64,000 nt of DNA from Gavia stellata. Lineage: Eukaryota; Chordata; Aves; Gaviiformes; Gaviidae. A program made the translations under genes and the position numbers. The notes under the pieces were generated by a model that did not search any database, was not told the DNA's origin, and saw only the letters and a list, made by a program, of their open reading frames with translations. Of the stretch, positions 24,662 to 35,575 are shown one piece after another. Each line of letters starts with the position of its first letter. Positions within the stretch are counted from its first letter, which is position 1. The DNA lies in contig NC_082597.1 in the NCBI RefSeq assembly GCF_030936135.1, positions 76,862,495 to 76,926,494 on the forward strand. The letters are read 5' to 3'.

Positions 24662-26470
24662 CTGTATGATTAAAGAAAGTGAGACATCCTGCACATACCA
24701 ATTGCTAGAAAGGCACTGCAAGACAGAAGGCACTGGCAGCACCCCCTAACACCATTTCTCTGTTTCCTACTCTAGCCAAGATTGTGAGCAGGTACTAGGT
24801 ACAGAGTAACACTCCCATCCCTGCAACTCTCAGGTTAAGCCAGCCTAGCATCCAGCCACATCTGGGAACAGCCTGTTCCCATCTCAACCTCAGCGTCTCA
24901 TCCTCTTTCTCATGCTACTGCTGTTGCTTACCAGATCCGCTTCCGCTCTACTAAACTAGCCAGTTCAGGGAGCTAAACCAGCAGAAGGCTGTTTGGGTTT
25001 TTTTGGTAGGGTTAGTTTTCCTGCAGTTTCTATCAGAACCAGTGCACTACAAAGATGAGTTGGAAGTTTACAGCTTAAGAGTGAATGAGAGCAGAACTGC
25101 CCCCTGCAACAACAGTTGGCTGTAAGAGTGTTGAGGTTGCATCATCAAACCATCCCTTCTTGCAACACTTGTAGTGATAAAATTCTGAATGAAAGAAGAA
25201 GCTTTAATTGCTTGGTAGCACTACTGTAGAGGAAGTGGAGGCACAGAGATTAAGACTTAAGATATTCAAGCAGCCCAGTGTCAGAAAGGGGAAAAGACCA
25301 CAAATTCAGCTACAAGTTGAATTAATTGTCTTCCAGGAAAGCACTTTTCAAGTGGTAACACAGATATTTGCACCTGACTCACAAGCCATTCATGACAACA
25401 AGATGGGAAACAAAGACATAGGGTAGAAAGATGAGAGATACTGTTCACATCTCCCTTTTATTTAAAAAAAAAAAAAGCACTTACAACTAATCCCTTTCTC
25501 AGGGATTTTTCAGGCCTGATACTACTGTGAGCTAAACTGATACCTTAATTGATAAAGGCGTCCACTCCAGGGAACAACCTCAAGCCCCTCAAGAGTTAAG
25601 AGGTGCAGGCTGGTCATGCTCACACTGCTCAGGGTTAGCCTTGCCCATTTTGCATAGGGCTTGGCCAAAGAATTTGCCTTTCTCCTGTTTAATCCAAAAT
25701 ACCCACAACAGCCTAGGAGGTACATTGCAGACCCTAAAAGAGTTTTTAGCTGAACCCTGAGGGTTGTATTCTCTCAGAAATGGCATGTATGCAACTTGAG
25801 GGTGTTTGAAGGCTCAAGACCTGCTGGTACAGTGCTGAAGGACTATGTAGGGCAAAGGGACCAAACCTGGTGTGGTCTTATCCACGCTACCTAAAAGTAG
25901 CAGCCCTTGGAGTAACTTATGCCCAGAAACATTGAGGCTCCATCTTGAAGATAGGTGGTTCTCATCTGAGGGTGAGCTAACATTTACACAGTATAGACAA
26001 TCAGTTGCCAAATACAAACCAGGAAGCTAAGTTATTTGACAGTGTAGATATAACCCTGATATGTAAAGCACTCTATACAGGTGAGGCAAACTGCGAGCAT
26101 AGCTGAGACACACACTTTTATGTGAGGCAGTTGATTCCTGACAGATTCTTTCCTTCACTGTGAGAAAGTTTGAGTAGAAAAAAAAATCCTCATAACATAC
26201 AAGCAGATCTCCCCCTTCTTTTGCAGCACACTCTTCCCCTCTCTATAAAACCCCCCTCAAAGTTCTCATCAGAAAGCTGGTAGCAAGCCACTGAGCATTT
26301 TAGCCCTGCATGGCATTGCTGTCCTTCCAAGTAGAAGTTTATTCTGAAATGCCTGTAAAGGACCTTTTTTGTACTGAAAATATATCTTTGTTAATAGCCA
26401 TGTATTGCAAGGTCTTCACTCAGGATTGCTCAGAACTTTTTAGCGTCCTAATTAGGCTTTAGAGACTTAC

Positions 26471-26669
26471 CCCTTGAGAAACCTGGTAAGTCTGATTGTA
26501 TTTCCACATTTCCTGCAACACTTGCTCAATACTGCCCTCATCTGGGATCTCTCCGTGAAAGTCGATTCCCATGAGATTTGCCATTCTGTGCAGTAAACCA
26601 GGTACGTGAAGCAGCTGCTGGCGGGCATGTTCAATACGGTACGTCCAGGCGTGGTCGATGAGGAAAATG
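26471..26669 (-). CDS. TTLL12: TTLL12 exon 3 (residues 99-165)
   Basis: Encodes (S)IFLIDHAWTYRIEHARQQL then LHVPGLLHRMANLMGIDFHG and EIPDEGSIEQVLQEMWKYNQ, ending TYQVSQG. The donor GGG|GTAAGT is strong. The acceptor is not: TTCTCGTTAAG has only a few pyrimidines, yet joining its C to AG of exon 2 gives the conserved serine and the expected IFLIDHAW. No better acceptor is in frame. Confidence 0.95.
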
Positions 26670-28708
26670 CTTAACGAGAATTTTGGTAACATTACAACGG
26701 TATACTTTTACACACATATAGCCAAATGTTCTGTGAATAAGAGCTACATTTCCTTGTAGATGGTTTGATAACTAAGTCTTCTACTCTCCCAAAGTCATGC
26801 TCAGAGTACACACTTGACATTGCAGGTTAGGAACAACTTCCCAGCAGTAACTTACATTCTGTTTTTGTTCTACAAAGCTTACTGTGCATTAGTATTTCCA
26901 TGAAAATGAGGAGCAAACACAGAACAGGGCACTCAGTTTGTAAGCCCAGTTCCCTTTAAAGGCCGGGAACACATGAGTTTCCTCCCTTTTGATCATTATT
27001 AACTCCACTGCATCAAGCTGATATTCTTGCCTGAAGAAGGAAAACAATGCATTATTTTGCAAAAGTATTCAAGGATCTTGTTAGCCGTGAGCTCTGTGAC
27101 ATATACTGTCACCTGTAAAACTAGGTGGAGAGATCTGATTATCAAAAGCCTGTATCATTTGCTACTAAAAAAAGGATTAAGTTTTAAGTTTCTTTGATAG
27201 TTTCTCTTTGGGTTTTTTGGGGTGTTTCCCTCTCCCCTCACCCCCTCAGGTCTTTTAAAAAAAGGCATTGTTTTAAAAGAATTACCAAGCTAACCTGAAA
27301 CAAAATCACACACAACTGGGACAGCTTCCCTTGACAAGTTTAAGCCTTGTTTAGGCTACATGATTTTTACAAAAAACACAGTTATTCAAACAGAAGGGTT
27401 CTCCACATTTTGGTTATATCCTCTCACTGAACCAAGTCAGAGAAGAATCTGAATCCTACTTACTAAAAAACCGCAACAAAACAAACAAAAAAACCCCAAC
27501 CACCCCCCCCAAAACTACCCCACCACCCATATTTCAGAAAGTTAAAAACATGTCAGCTATCATGTAGAGCAAGTATTCGTGAACAATTATTGTATCTCAG
27601 ATTCCACATACAGAAGAAACCTAATTTAATTTTAAAATTAAAGACTCCAAGGAATGCCCAGATCAAGCTCTTCAGAAATCTGTTAGCAAACAGGAGTGCT
27701 GGTGTTCTGCTCCTACATTCCCACACATCTGAATGCTGTGAGGAATCCCAAGATTATCACAGAAGCTGTTTTGAACTTTATTGTTTAAGTGTGTTCTCAG
27801 ATTTAGAAATGCAATGACTTAGGTTAAAGCAGGCATGTAAAGGCAGGTACCTATGCTCTATGTTGGTTTTACTCATCAAGGCTTAATTTAGGTAAACATA
27901 CCAAGTCTAAAAATCTAAGACCTAAAAAGTACGAAAGCTCTGGCAAAAGAAGTTTATAGAACTGAGCAGAATCGTGTTTAGACCTCCAGGAGAGTTGCCT
28001 TAATCTCGCCGCCATTTATTAATATATGACAAATAGCCTGTTCTATGTTTGAAATCAATAAAAACACAGAAAGCTGTGTTGTACCATTAAGTTGCTTCTT
28101 ATGCAACTTTTTTCTAGTTTTATAGCTGCATACTAGTATCATATTCACAACAGATAAGCTGATTCTGAAGAAAGGTAACAGTAACTTGATGTATTCAATT
28201 ATATATGCATGCACAGCATGTAATCCCATGATCACACTCTTGAATTATATTTTAGCCAAGTGGAGGAAATTTAGTACTCCATGGATCATTACTTCGAAGC
28301 TGCTTAGTACCTCCTTAGCTTGAGATTTGTGAAGGTCACAATTACTTCTTCAGTTTGTTTTTTTTTTCCCCAAGGGCACACAGTCTTGCAGATACAAAGT
28401 TTTTGTTTTCCTTCTGCAGAATTAATTTCAAGGTTCTCTTTTCCCTATTTTCTCCCTCAGTTTACTAAAACTAATTTCTAAGCATCTTCCTGCACGATTT
28501 AAAAAAAGAACAACGTTAAGTACTTGCACTCCTAGTACCCTTTGCAAGATGTGCCTCATAGCATGCACCTTTCCTCAAACAGGCAACTAAGTCTTACAGT
28601 AAGAAAAGAAGATTTCTGAATAGGATCAAACAAGTTTTAAAGCAAACTGTCATTTTAGGGTTTAAGACGACTCAAAGACTGAACACTAGTTCTGAAATAA
28701 CTGCTCAC

Positions 28709-28884
28709 CTATTGGGATTGGAGGCTTGAAGCCCATTCTCATTTGTTACGATAACTTTGAAACAAGGTTCATTTCCAGGATTTGGTTTCTTTTTTAATTC
28801 TTCTTCCATTTCTTCATCACCTTCTTCCTCCTCATCCACCTCTTCTACTTGCATTATACCAAAGTAGTCACCAGCATCAAATAC
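28709..28884 (-). CDS. TTLL12: TTLL12 exon 2 (residues 41-98)
   Basis: Encodes VFDAGDYFGIMQVEEVDEEE followed by an acidic run rich in Glu with a KKK end, then PNPGNEPCFKVIVTNENGLQ and ASNPN. Human has VFDAGEVFGIMQVEEVEEEE and an acidic run that is shorter and contains Ala-Ala-Arg. The acidic tract is at about residues 54-70 of the protein. The acceptor is ATCTCAG and the donor is AATAG|GTGAGC. Confidence 0.95.
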
Positions 28885-29027
28885 CTGAGATCGAAAGTGC
28901 ACAAAATAGCAAGCAGTTGGCTGAGGCAGTACCCTGATATGCATAATGCAACACTGAAAGGCGCTTGTAGACAATTTTGGCCTGCAATCCAATAAAAATT
29001 GGCATTTTTAACTTAACAGATAAATGA

Positions 29028-29079
29028 ACAACACTATTTATTCTTTCACATTCACAACACTATTTATTCTTTCACATTT
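29028..29079 (+). repeat. Tandem duplication, 2 x 26 bp
   Basis: The unit ACAACACTATTTATTCTTTC plus ACATTC occurs at 29028-29053 and again at 29054-29079 with one difference in the last base. Confidence 0.9.
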
Positions 29080-29125
29080 TAATAGAGCTGTTTGTGAAGT
29101 TTCTTTAGTTAATATTGGCAGGAAG

Positions 29126-29176
29126 CTTTGTTGGGTCTACTGATGATGGGTCTACTTTGTTGGGTCTACTGATGAT
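29126..29176 (+). repeat. Tandem duplication, 29-bp unit
   Basis: CTTTGTTGGGTCTACTGATG followed by AT occurs at 29126-29147 and at 29155-29176. The copies are offset by 29 bp and identical over at least 22 bp. Confidence 0.9.
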
Positions 29177-29985
29177 CATCTATTAATTCAACTCCTCATA
29201 AAGAATTCTAGAAGCTGAAAACAATATCTTTTCTCAACTTTGCTAAAATCAACAGTTTAAGACCTGCAAAACCAGGTATTACCCAGGCTCCACCACCATA
29301 CTAAAGTACATTAAGGCCCTTGAAGAAAAAGAGCTTTTACCACTCGTATTCTGAAACAGCTAAAAAAATATATCTCAAAATTCAACACCCCCCCCCCCCA
29401 AATTCCCCCAACTGCCCACTCTTCTTTCCCTATACAAGGAACTGCCCATGCTCACTGACCTCCAGATGAGTTAGAAGATTCCTTATACTGCTGCAAGTTA
29501 AGGTCTATACACTTACCTCTACTGATGTGCTGAAAGGGATTTGTTTGCATTCTAGATCCTACATAAATTAAGTAGGTCCCTACACAAGTTTCCCTTCTGC
29601 CAAAATCTTGCCAAATGGTGGCCTTGCATATCTTTTGCAGAACCACAACTCTGCTGACAACTTTCATAATTTCAGCGTGAATATGTGCTTTTAAAAAAAA
29701 ATGTGTAAAGTCTCCAAAGACTTTTCAAATCCTTTCAGAGGGAGTTATTTTGTTAAGTCACTCACAATGAACCAGCCAGGAGCAGACAAATCATTTGTCT
29801 CAATCTAATTTCACTAGAAAGTAGCAGGGAGGGAGAAAGAGCTAGAAGCGTGACCTCTAGAGTTACTGGTTTAACATGTCAAGCCCAGGTACACCTAGCC
29901 TCTGACACCACATTATTAGAAGTCATTACTTCTAGACATTGACAACTTGTTAGCTGTAAAATTCCAGAGCCAGTGAGAAGCTTTT

Positions 29986-30007
29986 CACTCACTTGTTCAA
30001 GTGAGTG
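29986..30007. repeat. Short inverted repeat (10-bp stem, 2-nt loop)
   Basis: CACTCACTTG, then TT, then CAAGTGAGTG. It is a perfect stem but short, and of no evident function. Confidence 0.8.
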
Positions 30008-33000
30008 TTCCTTCAGGATAATTATTTCTGCTAAGCCCCAACAAGGAGGGGAAGAAATCAACTCCACACCTGTAAAGCAAGGTCACCTAGACAAAGCAGA
30101 TAGCTGCCCAAAGACAGCTAGCAAGGGAGGAAGACTGTGGGGAAACAACACCTACTTCAGATCTTAAGCCATAGCATGATATCATAGACCAGATCCAAGT
30201 GGAGAAGTACCTGAAATTCCTTTCTGAGGATCAGGGGATGGCATTTTCCTTTGGGCTGGGGGAAAGAAAAAGAAGATGCCAACAATGCGTTGGCTAACTC
30301 CAGGTATACATTTTTCTTAAGATAAAGAAAACTACTTTGTCAACAACCTCACTGGACATTAAAAATACACCTTTTTTTTTTTTTAAATTAGCAACTGACT
30401 TAATATCATCCGCTTCAGCAGGCATCAAAGCAGCTAGCAAATCTAATTTATTCCTAGTTTTCCAGTTTTGCTAGAAGAGGACAACATTACTCAATAGTAA
30501 GCAATATCATGATCTCTTGCTGTTACAACAGTAGCCACCAACATTTCTTTAAGTCTCCGACTACGAATTGTACAGCCAACCGAGCATTCTAAGCTGAGGT
30601 AACCACAGGCAGGTCCCAGCAAAAGGAAGAGTTCTTCCTTGTGCGGCTGTCCATTGTCCTCACAATTTATTTTCGTCAGGTTAGCTCCCGGCTGGATCGG
30701 CTCCCTGATTGGGCTCACCGCACAAGTGCTAATCCCGTCCCATGATAGGCAGCAAAAAAGTGCACCAGGGCACACAAGTTCCACTCCTCCTTGAAGTGAC
30801 GCTTCGCTGCTCCTGCTGCTGGATCAAGAGCTGTCCTCATCAAGGTAATTAGCTAGCAGAAGAAACAGCAGCTAAGTGACTGGCAGTCATTAGAAAATTA
30901 AAACCGCAAGTGTGATTCACTGGAGTCCACTTGACACCTGCTACTGTATGGCACTATGTATGCTTTCTACACTTGACATTTTGTCTGAAGGAGTTTGTAA
31001 GAGCAGGGATACGAGGTGAGCCAGCTGCTGACTCGGAGATTAGCCTTCACTCGCCACAGGCTCCACCCATTCACCAAACACCTGTGACGAATGTTAATAC
31101 CAAGTCCTTCCTCAACTAAGACAAGGTGTTGGCTTTATATTTTATTAAATATCAGCTCAAGACTTAAAAATGAAGGGACTCCAAATCCTCTAAGCCAAAG
31201 TTTTGACTTCTCTGTCCAACAAAGCATCAGTTGCATGAGAGTTTTTGCTAACTGCAACTGCTTCAACTTTTAATACCTTTTCAGCAGAATTATGCAAAAA
31301 AAAAAATTCTCCTTGAGAATTTATAACCTTGAAAAAGTGAATTAGGTGTATTCCGCATCTGATGCAATTCACACTTCTCCGAACAGCAGCTCAAGATGAC
31401 CTGAATCAGTGGCTTTTTGTGAGGTTTTTGTTGTTTTTTTCAAATTCATAATTGATAATGCAAACAGTTCAGTAGCAAACTGACCGGTTTGGCAGAAGTG
31501 CCTGGTTGGCAGTGTGGACACACAGCCTGTTGAGGGGGTGGATGACACTGCTGTCCTCCTCTCTTCCTTCCTCCCTTTGAGAGAGTCTGTCACACTGTGA
31601 ACCTACTAATGCAGCAGCTCCATTAAAGGAATCTTAAGCTACTAAGGCAAAAACAGCTGGATAAGATCACGCCACCAATTTGAAAAGTATAACCTTTTGC
31701 TTGAAGCAGAATGGAGAGAACTCGCATGAAGTACTCCGCCAGAGTAAGTAACAACCTCTAGAAGACAGCAAAGGGGTAGCAACATATTTTGGTGGCACAA
31801 CTCTTTGCAAGCAAAACATGCTTGGGCAAAATCATTCCCTCTTCATATTCAGGTGCAGTTCCAACCTAACAAAGCTAATGAACCAGAGAATGTGATAACA
31901 AAGCAGACACATGTTATGACAATTACCACGCACAGACACCTTCAGCAAATTCCTTTTAGGCCTAACGCAAACTGCTTTGAAGGCCACAGGTAGCCTCTGA
32001 GCAACAGCCTGCCCTCCCTGCTCTGCAAAATAAACTCTAGTAGTATTGATCATGCTGCATTCCTCCTAGTAATTAATTAAAAGCCTCCATTTCTATCCAG
32101 GATGAAACTCTAAGCAGTCCTTTGCCAGCGACATATCAGGGCCACAAAAATCTTGGTGCAACACACAGAAGCCTACCACGTAAGTTAGCATATGGCTGGA
32201 ACAGAAAAAAAAAGATTGTGAAGAAAATTAGATGTAGGCATTGTATTTCCCAGCCTTATAACCAGACTACACACGGTTTCTCCAGTAACATAAGAAACAA
32301 CCACTGTATTGGAAATAGAATTTTAGGGTTTATAGTAAATTATTACACATGCATATGTTTTATTTTTCAAGTTTCTGCCAGAAACACAGAAAAGTTTGCT
32401 TCCCAACAGACACTGAATGCTAAATGCAAAATAAATAAATAAAAGCAGCTTTCTTGATCTAGCAGATATACCATGTTTTGAACAAGCAATCCAATTTAAT
32501 TCATGGTTACATAATGCTCTCAGAAGGAAACCTGCTCCAGCAGATCTCAAGGTAAATGGCAAAAAACCCTCTCCACTTCTCTTGCAGGCTTTAACATACA
32601 GGTAAGAGGGAGGGTGCATTCACTCTGTATGTTGAAGCACATGTGTGTGTTGGAAAACAGCTGCATGGGCTGGGTTCTAGAGTTACTGATGTAAGACAGA
32701 TTTTTATCTGTATTATGGGTGCAGATTTTCCAAGTTCAATGCTAGAAAGTTTTAATCTTTGTAACAGGTTAGGACAAATGAAAAATTCCTCCCACCTTCA
32801 CACATGACACAAGGAAACTCATCCTATGCTCCATGTTGCGCAGATTCCCCCCCTCCAGTTATTCTTTATTACTTAGACTCCCAAAACATTTTCACCCTTT
32901 CCTTTCACCTCCTTTGCTCTCTTTACTGCTGCTCCTCCAGCCACTCCATATGATCCAGTTCTAAGTAAGGTACTGTAGCTCTGTTTCTACCTCCTTAAGA

Positions 33001-35353
33001 GCTCTCATCCCAGTCACAGCACTCCTTACAGTAATTTTCCCTGGACATCCCAGTCTTCTCCACATCCTTTTGCGCTTCTTCTGGATAAAACCCAGAAGCT
33101 GCAAGAGTAGATACAAGCGCCATCAGCAGCCTAATTTATCTTCCGAAGCACACTGAAATCATTAAATATCTCTCTCCCCACACACTGGAACACTAGTACA
33201 GAAAAGCACGCTCAGCCACCACTGCAAGCAAAACGAAACAGAAGGAGCAGCCTGCCACCTTAGGGCGTATGCTTTCTTCATCCTGCCTTTCGACATCCTA
33301 GCCTCTGTAAAAAGATCAGGACCATGGGTCTCCTCTCGCTCTATTGTCTCACCTTCTACATCTCACACACAACCCCCCCCCCCCCAAATTGGTAACATGC
33401 ACGGATTTCAGCCACAGGACACAAATATTAAGCCTGTGTTATGTCACAGCACCATTCCAAGGTTTGCCAGCTACCTCCAGCTTCATAATACTGGCATACG
33501 GCAATACAACAGCTTGCAACTTCGGGTTTCCTTACCAGCTTTATACTGCCTTCTATTTCATCCTGTTCCAGTACATCCCTTCTCATACCTTCCTATTTAA
33601 GCAGAGCAGTAGATATTCCCTGCTCCAAGTCACCTGCACGTATGGTTGTTGAGAGAGCTGTTATACAACAGGAAGTTTGTGACTGGGCATATGCTTGAGT
33701 TAAAGTAGATTTATTTTCTCTGTAATACACGCGTATTCCTGTTATTAGCAGTACCAGACACACAACAGTTAGAAAGCAGCAGAACACATTCAGACCCTTC
33801 CTGTTTGTACGTGCTATATACACTCAGATGATATGATGACTTGCTATGCTTCCCTCCTGTCCCAACTTTAAAGTTGGGATGGTGAAAAGAAGCGTTCAAG
33901 TAATTCGAAATTTAGTTCCCTCTTCTCCCCATACCTTGAGGTTCCCAGCAGATCTCTTTCTCTCCCCAGGACTGAAAGCTCTCCTCATTCTTATTTCCTT
34001 CTGCAGGTAGACTCCTCCAGACTCCCTGGAGCACTCTCAAGTCTCCAGAAAACTAGTTTCGGGTTGTGTCTCTTTCCTACCTCAGTTCCTTGTTCCTTTA
34101 CTTCAACGAATCCAAGACAGCTTTCCTCACCACTGAGGCTGGTTGCATATGTGTGTTTAGAAAAACATTTCTAAATGCAACTTGTGTCTTTACAAGTTCT
34201 TTGTCCAAAATGACTGCTTTTCTGAACTTCGTTTCTCTTCCCTTTCTCATCACAAAGCTCCAGGGAGCAAGCAGGTGGTTGCTACAAACATGGGTAAAAA
34301 GGGATTCTCCAGCCTGGAGTGTGCCTATGCACCTACACTCCCTTTAGTTTACCGCCAGGTCCAGAGACTCCAGGTGTCAGCTTCAGCTGAAATATACCTA
34401 GCTCCTGCAAAGAGATGGTCTGTATGCTGCCTGGGCAGGGCTACAACAGGGGAACTCAAAAAGGCTCACAAAGGGCAATGTCCCCAAATTTATGTCTTTG
34501 CATCTATGAGTGGCGATTTTACAAAGGCTTACAACTTGCTCCAAAATTTGGCCTGCTAAAGTCACACAGCCCCACCACTGTGAGACGCTCTACAAAGCGG
34601 TTCTTGCATTGTTATATTTTAACCATTGCCAGAACGTTCTTCTACCACCATCCCTGTTCTCTGAAAGAGCTGAACAGCTTTTACTTCGATCAGGAATAAA
34701 TGAACAAATCAACTGGCCGAAAACACTCCCAGAAAACAGCCTGAGACAGGTAACTTGTGCATATGCAAGACGAGCTGACTGCGTTAGCTCTGCACAGTGA
34801 TAAATGACTGAGAACAGGGCAGACCAGTGTGGAAGTGAAGAGAATGGGGAAAAAGACAGAAAAAAAAAAATCAGGTAAAAGCCAACCCAAACCATAATGC
34901 AGTAACATATGACAACGTCCTGACTTTAGTACTACTACTGTTGCTTTTCTAAATCCCTCTTTGGCAAAAAGGGCTGAAGGCTTTAGGACATACTCATGAC
35001 CCCTCTCCAATATTGGATCTCCAGTTACCATGATCCCCAAACGCTTTCAGGCTTTATACTGACAACAATAAGACGAAATCATATATGCACAATACATCTA
35101 ATCTCTTTTACAGTCCCAAGCTGCAGCCTCGGTAACACAACCGGCACGAAGCTTCTCCCACCCTCCCCGGCAGAGGAACCTCTTGGCTCTCTTCTCCACC
35201 CCGGCTGGGAAAGGGGGACCCGCTCCCCACCACGGCTCACGTAAAGGAGAGCCTGCCCCCACGCTCCCCTCACCATCGCGGAGGGGGTGCAGTTGCTTCA
35301 CACCCAGCTGGGGAAGGGACGAGAGGGGACCCCACGCCTCGCCACTGCCTCCT

Positions 35354-35421
35354 CACTGAGGGAAGCCCCTTCGGCGGGAAACACCGCGCGGTGTTTCCCG
35401 CCGAAGGGGCTTCCCTCAGTG
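35354..35421. repeat. Perfect 68-bp palindrome with no spacer
   Basis: Two 34-nt arms are exact reverse complements and meet between 35387 and 35388 in ACCGC|GCGGT. The pairing stops sharply at both ends (T at 35353 against C at 35422). Each arm carries GGCGGGAAA or its complement TTTCCCGCC, an E2F-type site. It lies in TTLL12 intron 1, about 33 nt past the exon 1 donor, so the pre-mRNA would fold into a long GC-rich hairpin there. As a result, both strands encode the same peptide across the palindrome. Confidence 0.97.
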
Positions 35422-35455
35422 CCGTTCCCCCAGGCAACTGCCCACGGCCACCCAC

Positions 35456-35575
35456 CTCGCCACGCAGCTTGCGGCACAGGCTCTCCCAGTAGCGCGCCGG
35501 GACCCTCGACGCGCGGAGCGCGGCCCCGTGCAGGGCCACGAAGGCCGCCAGATCCTCCTCACTGCCTCCCGACAT
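35456..35575 (-). CDS. TTLL12: TTLL12 exon 1 (start codon, residues 1-40)
   Basis: The start ATG is at 35573-35575, in a CpG island. The exon encodes MSGGSEEDLAAFVALHGAAL then RASRVPARYWESLCRKLRGE, and human TTLL12 has ALAEFAALHGPALRASGVPE followed by RYWGRLLHKLEHE. The human protein has about 20 more residues before this, which fits the 17-residue length difference. The donor is GAG|GTGGGT on a codon boundary, and exon 2 starts VFDAG as expected. An in-frame upstream ATG was not needed: the minus-strand sequence above is GC-rich 5' UTR. Confidence 0.93.

Larger units (their letters stand above)
23849..28708 (-). other. TTLL12: TTLL12 introns 2-4
   Basis: The introns are 26670-28708, 24662-26470 and 23849-24501. 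They hold short A and T runs and a C-rich stretch at about 27498-27530, but no transposon, RNA gene or additional exon that I can recognise. Open frames in them have no family similarity. Confidence 0.7.
28885..35455 (-). other. TTLL12: TTLL12 intron 1 (6.6 kb)
   Basis: This is the largest intron of the gene. It contains two small tandem duplications (29028-29079 and 29126-29176), C runs of 12 (29388-29399) and 13 (33373-33385), a short hairpin at 29986-30007, and, close to its donor, the CpG island edge with the 68-bp palindrome at 35354-35421. No interspersed repeat was recognised. Confidence 0.75.
3629..35575 (-). other. TTLL12: TTLL12 transcription unit (14 coding exons, complete CDS)
   Basis: Fourteen exons on the minus strand join with compatible phases into one open frame of 1884 nt (627 residues plus stop); human TTLL12 has 644. 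TTLL12 has an N-terminal SET-like domain and a C-terminal tubulin-tyrosine-ligase-like domain. It is described in the literature as lacking demonstrated ligase activity and as affecting tubulin modification, histone H4K20 methylation and RIG-I/MAVS signalling. The exon order, the C-terminal HVTC(I/L)V ending and the position between TSPO and SCUBE1 all match human. Coordinates run from the candidate poly(A) signal to the start codon; the true transcription start lies a little upstream, inside the CpG island. Confidence 0.93.
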
